Origin: Streptomyces sp. P3
GTDB lineage: Bacteria; Actinomycetota; Actinomycetes; Streptomycetales; Streptomycetaceae
Assembly (NCBI RefSeq): GCF_003032475.1
Contig: NZ_CP028369.1
Span: 7,130,001 to 7,194,000, forward strand
DNA: 64,000 nucleotides
Direction of reading: 5' to 3'
Within the stretch, counting starts at the first letter, position 1, and the number at the start of each line of letters is the position of its first letter. Shown piece by piece: positions 1 to 7,607 of the stretch. The notes beneath the pieces are model-generated. The model made no database searches and was not told the DNA's origin. It saw only the letters and a list, made by a program, of their open reading frames with translations. The position numbers and the translations under genes were made by a program.

Positions 1-163
1 CTGGGCCGTCACGCCCACCGGTGACGGAAACTACTTCCTCATCAACCGCTACAGCGGGCTCTCCCTCGGCGTCGACGAGGGCAGCACCACTGACGGAGCC
101 AACATCGAGCAGCAGCCGTACGCGTCACAGACACGGCAGCAATGGCAGATCATCCCGTCCTGA
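1..163 (+). CDS. C-terminal end of a ricin-type beta-trefoil lectin domain protein (partial)
   Basis: The reading frame that begins at base 2 runs 53 codons to a TGA at 161-163; the rest lies outside the window. The peptide has the pattern of the last repeat of a ricin B-type carbohydrate-binding module: a YFLINRYSGLSLGV segment, then a QQW motif close to the C-terminus (QQWQIIPS). Such modules usually end secreted Streptomyces glycoside hydrolases and bind sugars outside the cell. The catalytic part is not visible, so the enzyme class cannot be given. Confidence 0.75.
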   Translation, partial: WAVTPTGDGNYFLINRYSGLSLGVDEGSTTDGANIEQQPYASQTRQQWQIIPS

Positions 164-303
164 CCTGCCCTCCGCATTGCTGCAAACCGGGGTGCGCCTC
201 TTCGGCACTGCCCACTTCGTTCGGGGTCAGCGCTCCGACCGCGCACCGCCGGTTCGCCGACTGGGTCCAGCGTCGCCGGGAGTGATCAACCCGTCAAGCT
301 GCG

Positions 304-999
304 CTACGAGTTGCGCCAGACCGTGCCGCGGCGCTCGTACTCCAATACGGTCTCGACCTGGTTGGCGAACTTCGCGCCGAGGAACCGCTCGACCAGCCAG
401 ACCGCGCCGTCCAGGCCGGAGGTGATGCCACCGCACGTGACGAGGTCGCCGTCATCGACCACGCGCGCGTTGACCACCTTCGCGCCCTGTGCGGCGAGTG
501 CGGCCTTGCTGTCCGAGTGGGTGGTGGCCGGCCTGCCGCGCGTGAATCCGGCCGCCGACAAGGCCATCACGCCCGTGCAGACCCCGACCATGATCGCTTC
601 GACGTCGGCGAGGCGCCGGATGAACGCCTTGTCCGCGAGCAGCCGGTGCATGCCCGATCCTGGCTGGTCGTGCCGCATGCCGCCGGGCACGATCAGCACA
701 TCGGCGTCCTGCGGTGACCAGCCGCGCGGTACCTCGATCCGCAGGCCCCTCGACGCGGTGACCATGGTCGGCTTGTCGGTCGACACAAGTGTCGTCCGGA
801 TGGCGCCGCCCATGGTGGCGGCGATGGACAGCACGTCGTAAGGCGCGATGGAATCCAGTTCCTCCACACCCTCGTAGAGCAGAATCTGGACACGCAACGG
901 CGACGCCGCCGAGGGCGACGCCGCCGAGGCGAGGGGCGCGCCCGCCACCGCCAGCCCGGTCGACAACGCGGACGCCTGCAGGAAAGTACGACGTTCCAT
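304..999 (-). CDS. Secreted DJ-1/PfpI (class I glutamine amidotransferase-like) family protein
   Basis: 231 residues. The N-terminus carries a Tat-like signal (RRTFLQASA followed by a hydrophobic stretch ending in ASA around residue 26), so export is likely. The mature part has the DJ-1/PfpI fold pattern with a nucleophile elbow, GVCTGVMAL, placing the likely reactive cysteine at residue 141, and a TCGGITSGLD segment near the C-terminus typical of the family. The start is supported by a GGGAGG ribosome site just upstream. The substrate is unknown; relatives include isonitrile hydratases, chaperones and glyoxalases. It sits immediately downstream of a small ORF whose stop codon overlaps this ribosome site, suggesting translational coupling. 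Confidence 0.8.
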   Translation of the reverse strand: MERRTFLQASALSTGLAVAGAPLASAASPSAASPLRVQILLYEGVEELDSIAPYDVLSIAATMGGAIRTTLVSTDKPTMVTASRGLRIEVPRGWSPQDADVLIVPGGMRHDQPGSGMHRLLADKAFIRRLADVEAIMVGVCTGVMALSAAGFTRGRPATTHSDSKAALAAQGAKVVNARVVDDGDLVTCGGITSGLDGAVWLVERFLGAKFANQVETVLEYERRGTVWRNS

Positions 1000-1002
1000 G
1001 GA

Positions 1003-1251
1003 TTACCTCCCAGTGAGAGTTCTCTCCTGACTGGTCGGCTCGGCCCCACCGGTAGTTCCCGGCACTGCTGTGGACGGTTTACCGGCGTCGCGCCCCGGCC
1101 GCGACGGCATTGCGGACGATCCTGGGACGGCCACACCCTCGTAAACCGCGCCTGCATGCGCCTCATCGGCGTGGAGACGCCAGCTGATCTGCCACGTCAC
1201 GCCGGCGATGTCGTCGGCGAACATGCCGGCGAGCGTGGTGGTGGGCTCCAC
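1003..1251 (-). CDS. Small hypothetical protein upstream of the DJ-1/PfpI gene
   Basis: 82 codons from a GTG start. I do not recognise the protein. Support is contextual: a good GAGGAG ribosome site lies eight bases before the GTG, and the TAA stop overlaps the GGGAGG site of the next gene, as in a coupled pair. The first 35 residues look protein-like and acidic; the remainder is Pro/Gly/Thr-rich and probably unstructured. It could be the truncated N-terminus of a larger gene or chance. Confidence 0.35.
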   Translation of the reverse strand: MEPTTTLAGMFADDIAGVTWQISWRLHADEAHAGAVYEGVAVPGSSAMPSRPGRDAGKPSTAVPGTTGGAEPTSQERTLTGR

Positions 1252-1305
1252 GATCGATTCTCCTCGGCCGAGCTCAGTCGAGTACTGCCTCCTGGGGCCC
1301 TACAC

Positions 1306-1357
1306 TCACCATCGGTAACCAGCCACCCGTAAACAGTCGCCTTCACGTAACCAATGA
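1306..1357 (+). promoter_or_regulatory. Direct-repeat operator, copy 1 (upstream of the HxlR gene)
   Basis: Three half-sites in direct orientation: GTAACCA at 1315, GTAAACA at 1329 and GTAACCA at 1347. The last two are 18 bp apart, the same period as in the related sites at 2968/2986 and 14466/14484. The element ends directly before the ribosome site of the HxlR regulator. I infer it is the binding site of an HxlR protein, perhaps autoregulatory. Confidence 0.55.
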
Positions 1358-1370
1358 GGGGATGTCACGC

Positions 1371-1745
1371 ATGCCAGAGCTTCCGGCCTTCGACGTCATG
1401 ACGGCGACCTGCCCGTCCCGCACCTCACTCGCTCGCGTCGCCAACAAGTGGACGGCCATGGTGGTCATCGCCCTCAGTGCCGACCGCATGCGCTTCCGCG
1501 ACCTGCGTGCCACCGTCGACGGCATCAGCTCCAAGGTCCTCACCGAGACCCTCCGAGACCTGGAACGGGATGGAATCGTCACCCGGCACGTGTACGCCGA
1601 GGTGCCACCCAGGGTCGAATACGAGCTGACCGCACTGGGTCGCACCCTGCACGCCCCGATTCATGCATTGGGCAGCTGGGCCGAGGACCACATCTCCGAA
1701 GTACTCGCGGCCCGCGAGAGCTACGACGCCCGCCAGTGTCCGTGA
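1371..1745 (+). CDS. HxlR-family winged-helix transcriptional regulator
   Basis: 124 residues from the ATG at 1371, chosen because a GAGGGG ribosome site lies nine bases upstream; an in-frame ATG at 1362 abuts that site. Family pattern: an early conserved cysteine (TCPSRTSLARVANKW), a recognition-helix region (RFRDLRATVDGISSKVLTETLRDLERDGIV), the wing RHVYAEVPPRVEYELTALG, and a C-terminal dimerisation helix. HxlR proteins are dimeric, often redox- or electrophile-responsive repressors or activators. A direct-repeat operator lies just upstream. A frameshifted near-paralogue lies at 13690-14130 and another HxlR gene at 13347. Confidence 0.9.
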   Translation: MPELPAFDVMTATCPSRTSLARVANKWTAMVVIALSADRMRFRDLRATVDGISSKVLTETLRDLERDGIVTRHVYAEVPPRVEYELTALGRTLHAPIHALGSWAEDHISEVLAARESYDARQCP

Positions 1746-1931
1746 CCGGTCACCAGAGGTGAACATTCGGCGTCAGGAGGACCTCGCCTCGCACTGGATG
1801 TCCGCCGCGCTCACCGGCGAGCGGAACGTCGTGAAGGTGGACCCGACGGTGCGGGCGGCGCCCTGAACTCGCGCCCGGAGTCGCCCGGAGTCGAGGGATC
1901 CTGCCGCCGGCCGCCCGGCGACCCACGCAAC

Positions 1932-1968
1932 AAGCCGTCCGGCACGGTACCGCAGTGCCGGACGGCTT
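1932..1968. terminator. Bidirectional hairpin terminator
   Basis: A perfect 14-bp inverted repeat (1932-1945 with 1955-1968) around a 9-base loop lies between the convergent HxlR gene (ending 1745) and the SnoaL-like gene (ending 1993). There is no long T-tract, as is usual in Streptomyces. Confidence 0.75.
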
Positions 1969-1992
1969 CCGCCTGGGAAGGATGCGGGCGGC

Positions 1993-2388
1993 CTACTGTC
2001 CCCAGAAGGCGTCCTCGGCCACCTGGTCGCCGGAGAACAGCCACATCTCGACGATCTTGCCGTCCCTGAGGCGCAGGACATCCACGCCGTCCATGCTCAT
2101 GGAGGCGTCCTCGCGCCGCCCGGCGAAGTGGATCGAGGCGGCCACCATGTCGCCGTTGCCCATCAGGGCGTGGACCGTGTCGATGGCGAAGGAGCCCTGG
2201 CTGGCCTCCATCATCCCGCCGAGCATCGCGAAGACGGCGTCGCGCCCCTTGTGCTCACCGGAGAACCGGTTGGCGCCCGGCTGGTGCCAGACGATCCCCT
2301 CGTCCAGAAGCTCGCCCACCTTGGGAAAGTCACCCGTCCGCACGGCCTGGAAGTACTCACTCGCGATGTCGACGTTCTTGCTGGTCAT
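1993..2388 (-). CDS. SnoaL-like / NTF2-fold polyketide-cyclase-type protein
   Basis: 131 residues starting at the ATG at 2388, preceded by AGGAGT. The sequence has the SnoaL-like alpha+beta barrel pattern: an N-terminal helix with YFQAVRTGDF, the strand IVWHQPGANRFSGEHKG, a central VAASIHFAGRR, and the C-terminal LRLRDGKIVEMWLFSGDQVAEDAFWG. Such small proteins act as cyclases, isomerases or ligand-binding cups; the ligand here is unknown. A frameshifted paralogue lies immediately upstream on the same strand, and further fragments of the family lie at 12158 and 14370, all near HxlR regulators or operators. Confidence 0.85.
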   Translation of the reverse strand: MTSKNVDIASEYFQAVRTGDFPKVGELLDEGIVWHQPGANRFSGEHKGRDAVFAMLGGMMEASQGSFAIDTVHALMGNGDMVAASIHFAGRREDASMSMDGVDVLRLRDGKIVEMWLFSGDQVAEDAFWGQ

Positions 2389-2513
2389 GACAACACTCCT
2401 TATGCCCCTGACATAGAGGCAGTACGACTTGCTGTTACAGGTTGGATGCGAGGCGCGACATACGCGACTTGGGATGGATCGATGACGCCCGGTCAGGTTT
2501 CGGCAGACCCCCC

Positions 2514-2911
2514 TCAGGCACTGCCCCAGAACTCGTCCTCGCCCAACTGGCCGGCCGAGAAGAGCCACACCTCCGCGATGCGCTCGCCTTCGATTCGCAG
2601 AAGGTCGACGCCGTTCATTCCCATCACTACGCCGTCCCGCTCGGCCGAGAAGTGGACGGGTACCGCGACCAGCGAGCCGTTCGCCATGGGCTCCATGGTC
2701 GGCTCGAGTGCGAACGTCCCTTCGGCGACCGCCATCATGCCGCCGACTCGCCGATCGCGGCCGTGCCGCGATGCGAACCGAAGAAGCGGTTGTCGCCCGG
2801 CTGGTGCCACACGATGTCATCGGCGAACAAGCCCGTGACGGTGGCGAAGTCTTTCGCGGAGACCGCGTCGGCGTACTGCCGGGCGATCCTGAGCGCGGTG
2901 GTGGACCCCAT
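2514..2911 (-). pseudogene. SnoaL-like protein, disrupted by a frameshift
   Basis: The first part (from ATG 2911, with an AAGGAG upstream) reads MGSTTALRIARQYADAV and reaches HQPGDNRFFGSHRG. The second part (another frame, ending 2514) continues from VGGMMAV to the C-terminus WLFSAGQLGEDEFWGSA. Joined by adding one base near 2745, the two match the neighbouring gene at 1993-2388 end to end. The 2911 start is preferred over 2962 because the operator at 2952-2996 would overlap the longer version. Either a true pseudogene or a base-calling error. Confidence 0.75.
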
Positions 2912-2951
2912 GGCCGGCCCCTCTCCTTCGGTGAGTTCGTCCTGCTGCACC

Positions 2952-2996
2952 GCCATACTCACCCTCGGTAACCAGGCACCTCAACGTAACCAATGG
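2952..2996 (-). promoter_or_regulatory. Direct-repeat operator, copy 2 (upstream of the SnoaL-like pair)
   Basis: Two GTAACCA half-sites at 2968 and 2986 (18-bp period), flanked by CCATACTC on one side and AATGG with a CGCAC-TCACAC block on the other. Over roughly 65 bp this matches copy 3 at 14451-14515 closely, and the half-sites match copy 1. It sits between the minus-strand SnoaL genes and the plus-strand sulfur operon, so it could affect either. Confidence 0.55.
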
Positions 2997-3217
2997 ATCG
3001 ATGTGTCGCACATCACACATCGCCTCGGTGTTACCCGGGGGTTACGCGGCCCCGGCGTTCACGGCCCTGCTGTTAGCGGGATGTAAATACCCCCTCTCGG
3101 ACGGCCTTTTCCGGCCGCCGGGTGTCACGGTTGGCGCCTCCACCGGAACTCACCTCGTGAAAGCCGCTGCGGCAGCCGCCGGCAGGTAGCGGAACGCGAA
3201 GAGAGGGATCCGAAGCC

Positions 3218-3760
3218 ATGACTCAGACCGTGCCGACCAGTGGCCTTGAAAGCATCGACGCCGACGGCCTGGAAGCACTCGCCAGCAGCGCCAAGGCGGA
3301 CCCGAGCACCGGCAGGAAGACGCTTAAGGCCGTGACCACCTGCGAGGGCGGCTTCCGCAACCTGACACAGATCCGCACCCTGGAGCCGGTGCTGATTTCG
3401 GAGCCCTGCCACCTGCTCGGTGACGACGCCGCGCCCAACCCCTCCGAGATGGCGCTCGCGGCCCTCGGCTCCTGCGTCTCCGTCGGCCTGCTCGCCAACG
3501 CCACCCAGCGCGGCGTCACCCTGAGCAGGATCGAGGTCGCCATGGAGGGCGACATCGACATCTCCGCCGTCTGGGGCGTCGGCGACACCCCGGATGGCAA
3601 GGTACTGGGCTTCACCGCCGTGCGCTGCTCCGTCACGCTCGCCGGCGACGCCGACGACGAGGTCCTCGGCGAGATCAAGGACAGCGCGATGACGTGGTCG
3701 CCGGTGGTCAACACGTTCGCGAACAACGTCGAGATCTCCTCGACCCTGACCACCGGCTGA
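3218..3760 (+). CDS. OsmC-family protein (first gene of the sulfur/cyanate operon)
   Basis: 180 residues. OsmC/Ohr proteins are thiol-dependent peroxidases or related sulfur-handling proteins. The family helix with the first cysteine is present (PSEMALAALGSCVSVGLLANA). The position that normally carries the second redox cysteine reads SAMTWSPVVNTFAN, with serine where cysteine is expected. A two-cysteine peroxidase cycle therefore looks unlikely; a role in binding a sulfur-containing metabolite or persulfide is possible. AGAGGG lies upstream of the ATG. Cyanase follows after eight bases, and ten genes from here to 12081 appear co-transcribed. Confidence 0.85.
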   Translation: MTQTVPTSGLESIDADGLEALASSAKADPSTGRKTLKAVTTCEGGFRNLTQIRTLEPVLISEPCHLLGDDAAPNPSEMALAALGSCVSVGLLANATQRGVTLSRIEVAMEGDIDISAVWGVGDTPDGKVLGFTAVRCSVTLAGDADDEVLGEIKDSAMTWSPVVNTFANNVEISSTLTTG

Positions 3761-3768
3761 GGCCCGCC

Positions 3769-4221
3769 ATGAGCACTCCGATCCTGCCCAAGTCCGAGGC
3801 CGCGGCCCTGGTGACCGCCGCCCGGATCCGCCGGGGCCTGACCTGGTCGGCGATCGCCGCCGAGATCGACAAGCCGGTCGTGTGGACGGTGGCGGCGCTG
3901 CTTGGCCAGCACCCCATGACCGCCGAGGACGCGGCGGCCGTCGCCGCGCTGCTCGGGCTCGGGGACGACGTCGTCGAGTCGATGCAACTGCAGCCCGCAC
4001 GCGGCGTCGACCCGGAGCTGATGAAGGATCCGACGGTCTACCGCTTCTTCGAGGCGCTGTCGGTCTACGGCCCGGCGCTGAAGGAGCTCATCCACGAGGA
4101 GTTCGGCGACGGAATCATGTCGGCGATCAACTTCAAGGTCGACATCCAGCGTCGCGCCCACCACGACGGCGACCGGGTGGTGGTGACGTTCGACGGCAAG
4201 TTCCTCGACTACCGCTGGTAG
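3769..4221 (+). CDS. cynS: Cyanate hydratase (cyanase)
   Basis: 150 residues, close to the usual 156. Cyanase converts cyanate plus bicarbonate to ammonia and CO2 in the cytoplasm as a decamer. An N-terminal helical DNA-binding-like domain (residues 8-75) is followed by the conserved catalytic domain YRFFEALSVYGPALKELIHEEFGDGIMSAINF. The catalytic triad known from E. coli aligns with Arg92, Glu95 and Ser118. The ATG at 3769 gives the right length; the long in-frame extension back to 3694 only overlaps the OsmC gene. The context (flavoenzyme, ABC importer, rhodanese) suggests cyanate is either imported or formed from a sulfur compound such as thiocyanate. Confidence 0.95.
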   Translation: MSTPILPKSEAAALVTAARIRRGLTWSAIAAEIDKPVVWTVAALLGQHPMTAEDAAAVAALLGLGDDVVESMQLQPARGVDPELMKDPTVYRFFEALSVYGPALKELIHEEFGDGIMSAINFKVDIQRRAHHDGDRVVVTFDGKFLDYRW

Positions 4222-4274
4222 CGCCGAGGCAGAGCCGGCGTACCGGGACCACTCCCCGACCATCTGGAGGACTG

Positions 4275-5369
4275 ATGACCACCGTGCACGCATCCCCCGT
4301 CGGCAGCGTCGCCGACCTCGACCAAGTGGCCTTCGAGGCCGTCCTGGCCCGCGTCGGTGAGGGAGCCGACCGGCTGGACGCCGACGAGGCCGGCCAGGCC
4401 CGGCAGGTGCTGACCTGGCTGGCCGAGGCCGGTGCCACGGACCTGGGTGCTCCCGGCAACGCTGGCGGCGGGCTCCCGGGCATGGCCGAGGTGATCAGCG
4501 CCCTGGCCGCCCGCTGTGTGAGCTCCGCGTTCACGACATGGGCGCACCGGATGTGCCTGGAGTACCTGCTCATGTCCGGTACGCCGTACGCCCTCGCCCA
4601 GGCCGAACGGCTCCGCGCTGGCACCGTGCCCGGCGTGACCGGGATGGCGTCGGCCTTCCGGGAACTGGCGGGCTGCGGATCGCTGGAGATCACGGCGACC
4701 GCCACCGAGGACGGTTACGAGTTGTCGGGGCCGATCCGCTGGGCGTCCAACCTGTACGACGACGCGGTGCTGGTCACCGCGGCCCGTACCGACGCCGGCG
4801 ACCGGATCGTCGTCGCCCTGCCGCTCGACAGCGAGGGCATCAGCGTCGGCCGTCCGTTCCCGCTGCTCGCCCTGGGCAGCACCGCGTCGTCCTACCTCAA
4901 CCTCAAGGACGTGAAGGTGCCGCACGAGCGGGTGCTGACCCGGGACTTCGAAGGCTTCCTCGCCTCCGTGCGGGGCACCTTCCTCACCCTGCAGACCGCA
5001 CTGTGCGTCGGCCTGGCGGGCACCTGCCTCGACAACGCCAGGGCCAGCCTGACCGGGGTGAACACGGTGTTCGCCGGGGATGTCGACCGGGCCACCGGGC
5101 GCCTGTCCGTCGCGCGTACCGCGATGCGTGACGTCGCGCGTCGCGTCGGATCCGGCAACCCGGCCACCTGCATGGAGATGCTGTCCATGCGGCTCGCGGC
5201 GGCCGAGGTCGCCACAGAGGCGGCGACCCTGGAGGCGAAGACCGCCGGCGGGCGCGGCTATGCCCGCACCTCAGGTGCCTCGCGGCGCTTCCGGGAGTCG
5301 TTCTTCATCCCGGTGCAGTCCCCCTCCGAGGCCCAGCTGAAGTGGGAGCTCGCCCAGTGCCGGCCATGA
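4275..5369 (+). CDS. Acyl-CoA-dehydrogenase-like flavoenzyme (possible FMNH2-dependent monooxygenase)
   Basis: 364 residues, start ATG 4275 behind GGAGG. The protein has the acyl-CoA dehydrogenase layout: N-terminal helices, a middle beta domain (SGPIRWASNLYDDAVLVTAAR, then LGSTASSYLNLKDVKVP), and a C-terminal helical domain with EAKTAGGRGYARTSG. No clear catalytic glutamate was assigned. Many relatives in sulfur operons (DszC, SfnB) use reduced flavin and oxygen rather than acyl-CoA. A flavin reductase domain two genes downstream would supply the reduced flavin, which supports the monooxygenase reading. The substrate is unknown. Its stop overlaps the sigma factor start (ATGA). Confidence 0.8.
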   Translation: MTTVHASPVGSVADLDQVAFEAVLARVGEGADRLDADEAGQARQVLTWLAEAGATDLGAPGNAGGGLPGMAEVISALAARCVSSAFTTWAHRMCLEYLLMSGTPYALAQAERLRAGTVPGVTGMASAFRELAGCGSLEITATATEDGYELSGPIRWASNLYDDAVLVTAARTDAGDRIVVALPLDSEGISVGRPFPLLALGSTASSYLNLKDVKVPHERVLTRDFEGFLASVRGTFLTLQTALCVGLAGTCLDNARASLTGVNTVFAGDVDRATGRLSVARTAMRDVARRVGSGNPATCMEMLSMRLAAAEVATEAATLEAKTAGGRGYARTSGASRRFRESFFIPVQSPSEAQLKWELAQCRP

Positions 5370-6034
5370 GCACCGAGGCGGAACGGGGCCAAGTGCCCCC
5401 GGAGGATGCACGGTCGTACTGTCCGGAGGCGGCGGTGCTCAAGGGCGGGGACCGCGACGCAGTCGCGGCGCTCATCTCCGCGCATTACCCGGCGATGCTG
5501 CGCTTCGCCGACTCGCTGATCCCCGGTGACCGGACCCTGGCCGAGGACGTCGTTCAGGAGACCTGGATCGCCGTTCTCAACCGGGTCGACACCTTCGAGG
5601 GACGGTCACGATTTCGCACCTGGCTGTTCGGAGTGCTGCGCAACAAGGCGCTCAAGCTCGCCGAACGCGAACTGCGCCGTGCCCAGCGGGAGAGCGCCGG
5701 TTTCGGGGAGACGGACCTGTTCGCGGAGCGCATGCACCCGGAGGGCCATCCGAAGGCCCACCACTGGTCCGTACCGCCGACCAGCCGCTTCCTGCCCGAG
5801 GAGTCGGCGATGTTCGCCGAGCTGATGGGCGTGGTCTGTGACGCACTGGCCGGGCTGCCGCGCAACCAGCGCCTGGTCGTGCTGCTGCGCGACGTCGAGG
5901 GGCTGTCGGCGGCCGAGACCCGCGAACTGCTCGACCTCGACGACACCAACCAGCGTGCGCTCCTCCATCGCGGCCGCGTGAAGCTCCGCGGCGCACTGGA
6001 GTGTTACCAGGACAAGAAGGGAATCCGGCCGTGA
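5366..6034 (+). CDS. ECF-type RNA polymerase sigma factor
   Basis: 222 residues. Region 2 is seen as YPAMLRFADSLIPGDRTLAEDVVQETWIAVL with FRTWLFGVLRNKA. Region 4 is LAGLPRNQRLVVLLRDVEGLSAAETRELLDLDDTNQRALLHRGRVKL. The start ATG 5366 overlaps the previous stop (ATGA), and its own stop overlaps the GTG of the anti-sigma gene (GTGA). It presumably directs core polymerase to its own operon, held inactive by the next gene product. No convincing cognate promoter was identified. Confidence 0.92.
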   Translation: MSTEAERGQVPPEDARSYCPEAAVLKGGDRDAVAALISAHYPAMLRFADSLIPGDRTLAEDVVQETWIAVLNRVDTFEGRSRFRTWLFGVLRNKALKLAERELRRAQRESAGFGETDLFAERMHPEGHPKAHHWSVPPTSRFLPEESAMFAELMGVVCDALAGLPRNQRLVVLLRDVEGLSAAETRELLDLDDTNQRALLHRGRVKLRGALECYQDKKGIRP

Positions 6035-6846
6035 CGACCGTACTCGACTGCCGCGAGTTCATCGGCATGGTCGACGACCTGCTCGACGCCGACGAGGAGA
6101 CCTGGCAGGCCGAGGTGGTGCAGCACCTGAAGGACTGTCCGCCCTGCGAGGTCTACCTGGAACAACTCCAGGACGTACGCCGCCTCCTGCGCGGCATGGA
6201 CACCGAGACGCTGCCGAACGATGACCCGCGGGTCAGGGAACTGCTCGACAAGATCGACTCCCGGCCGCGCTTCACACTCGTCGACGAGGACGCGGTGGGG
6301 CACTGGCAGCCCGAGGAAGTCATCGAGCCGCAGGCGCTCAAGGCCGTGGCCGGCGCCTTCCCCAGCGGAGTCACCGTGATCACCACGGCTCCGGCCGGTA
6401 AGCCGGTCGGGATGACGGTGAGCTCGTTCACCAGCGTCTCCCTCGACCCGCCGCTGATCCTGGTGTGTGTCGCGCGGGCGGCGAGCTGCCTGCCGGCCTT
6501 CCGCGTCGGTTCCCCGATGGGCGTGAACGTGCTGTCCCGCGGCCAGGCGCACGTGGCGAAGACGTTCGCCTCTCCCGTGGAAGACCGCTTCGCCGTCGTC
6601 GAGCACCGGACCGGGCCCCACGGCGTCCCCCTCATCGAGGAGACCGCCGCCTGGCTGTCCACCCACATCGTGCGGATCTACGACGGCGGTGACCACGTCA
6701 TCCTCCTCGCCCGGGTGCACGCCCTGCACCGGTCGGCCCACACCCCGCTGCTCTACCAGGCGGGCGCCCTGCACGACTGGAAGCCGACCGTGGTACCGCC
6801 GTCGACCGGTGACCGGCGGGCGGGCCGGAAGGACGGCACACCATGA
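6031..6846 (+). CDS. Fusion of zinc-finger anti-sigma domain with flavin reductase domain
   Basis: 271 residues from a GTG that overlaps the sigma factor stop. Residues 1-75 form a zinc-binding anti-sigma domain (Cys7, then His32-x3-Cys36-x2-Cys39 in QHLKDCPPC). Residues 105-255 are a flavin reductase-like (FMN-binding split barrel) domain: AVAGAFPSGVTVITT, PVGMTVSSFTSVSLDPPLILVC, GVNVLSRGQ, and the late LLARVHAL. The first domain should bind the ECF factor next door; the second is of the type that supplies FMNH2 to two-component monooxygenases. One continuous ORF joins them, with no sign of a chance read-through. I infer that flavin or redox state gates the sigma factor. Confidence 0.85.
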   Translation: MTTVLDCREFIGMVDDLLDADEETWQAEVVQHLKDCPPCEVYLEQLQDVRRLLRGMDTETLPNDDPRVRELLDKIDSRPRFTLVDEDAVGHWQPEEVIEPQALKAVAGAFPSGVTVITTAPAGKPVGMTVSSFTSVSLDPPLILVCVARAASCLPAFRVGSPMGVNVLSRGQAHVAKTFASPVEDRFAVVEHRTGPHGVPLIEETAAWLSTHIVRIYDGGDHVILLARVHALHRSAHTPLLYQAGALHDWKPTVVPPSTGDRRAGRKDGTP

Positions 6847-7607
6847 CGCCGAGACTCCGCACCGGCCAACTGGTGGCGCAATTGATCGATGTGTCCGTGC
6901 GCCGCGGCGACAAGCAGGTGCTCGACGGCATCTCCCTGTCCATCAACTGCGGCCGGGTGCTGGCCCTGCTCGGCCAGTCGGGTGCCGGCAAATCCACGCT
7001 GCTGCACGTACTCACGGGCGACCTGGCGCCGAGTCGAGGCGAGATCGACTCCGGCGGGCACGACCTCAAGAAGGGCACCGTCCGCCAGGCGCCGTTGCTG
7101 TTCCCCTGGCTGACGGTGCGTGAGAACGCCGGACTCGGCCAGACGTACGCCGCCAACAAGGACGTCCCCCGGAAACTCGTCGACGAGTTGCTGGAGCTGC
7201 TGGGACTGACCGCCGTGGCGGACAGCTACGCCGAGGAGATCTCCGGCGGCCAGGCCCAACGGGTCGCGCTCGCCAGGGCCTTGGCCATCGCGCCGGACGT
7301 ACTGCTGCTCGACGAGCCGTTCTCCGCGCTCGATCCGCTCACCCGCGCCGAACTGCAGAGCTGGCTGCGCCGGCAGGTGACCGAGCGGGGCTGGACCACG
7401 GTCATGGTCACCCACGACATCGACGAGGCACTCGTGCTCGCCGACGAGATCGTGCTGCTGGGCACCGGCGGGCGTATCGCGGACCGCTGGACCAACCAGC
7501 CCGAGTCGCAAGGCGGCCCGCCGGGCCGCTCCGCCCGCCAGGCGGAGCTGCGCTCCGAGATCCAGGCGGCCTACCACACCGCGGCGAAGGAGCCGGGCCA
7601 TGTCTGA
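6843..7607 (+). CDS. ABC transporter ATP-binding protein (nitrate/sulfonate/taurine type)
   Basis: 254 residues. Walker A is GQSGAGKST, the Q-loop region is QAPLLFPWLTVREN, the signature is ISGGQAQRVALARAL, Walker B is VLLLDEPFSALD, and the switch histidine lies in MVTHDIDEAL. It most resembles SsuB/TauB/NrtD-type ATPases. The start overlaps the previous stop (ATGA), and its 3' end overlaps the binding-protein gene by eight bases. It energises the permease encoded at 8784. Confidence 0.92.
   Translation: MTPRLRTGQLVAQLIDVSVRRGDKQVLDGISLSINCGRVLALLGQSGAGKSTLLHVLTGDLAPSRGEIDSGGHDLKKGTVRQAPLLFPWLTVRENAGLGQTYAANKDVPRKLVDELLELLGLTAVADSYAEEISGGQAQRVALARALAIAPDVLLLDEPFSALDPLTRAELQSWLRRQVTERGWTTVMVTHDIDEALVLADEIVLLGTGGRIADRWTNQPESQGGPPGRSARQAELRSEIQAAYHTAAKEPGHV

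Noticed and set aside
3001..3217. ECF-type promoter (GGAAC / CGTC) for the sulfur operon
   Set aside because: A GGAAC is present near 3141, but no suitable -10 element follows at the right distance.
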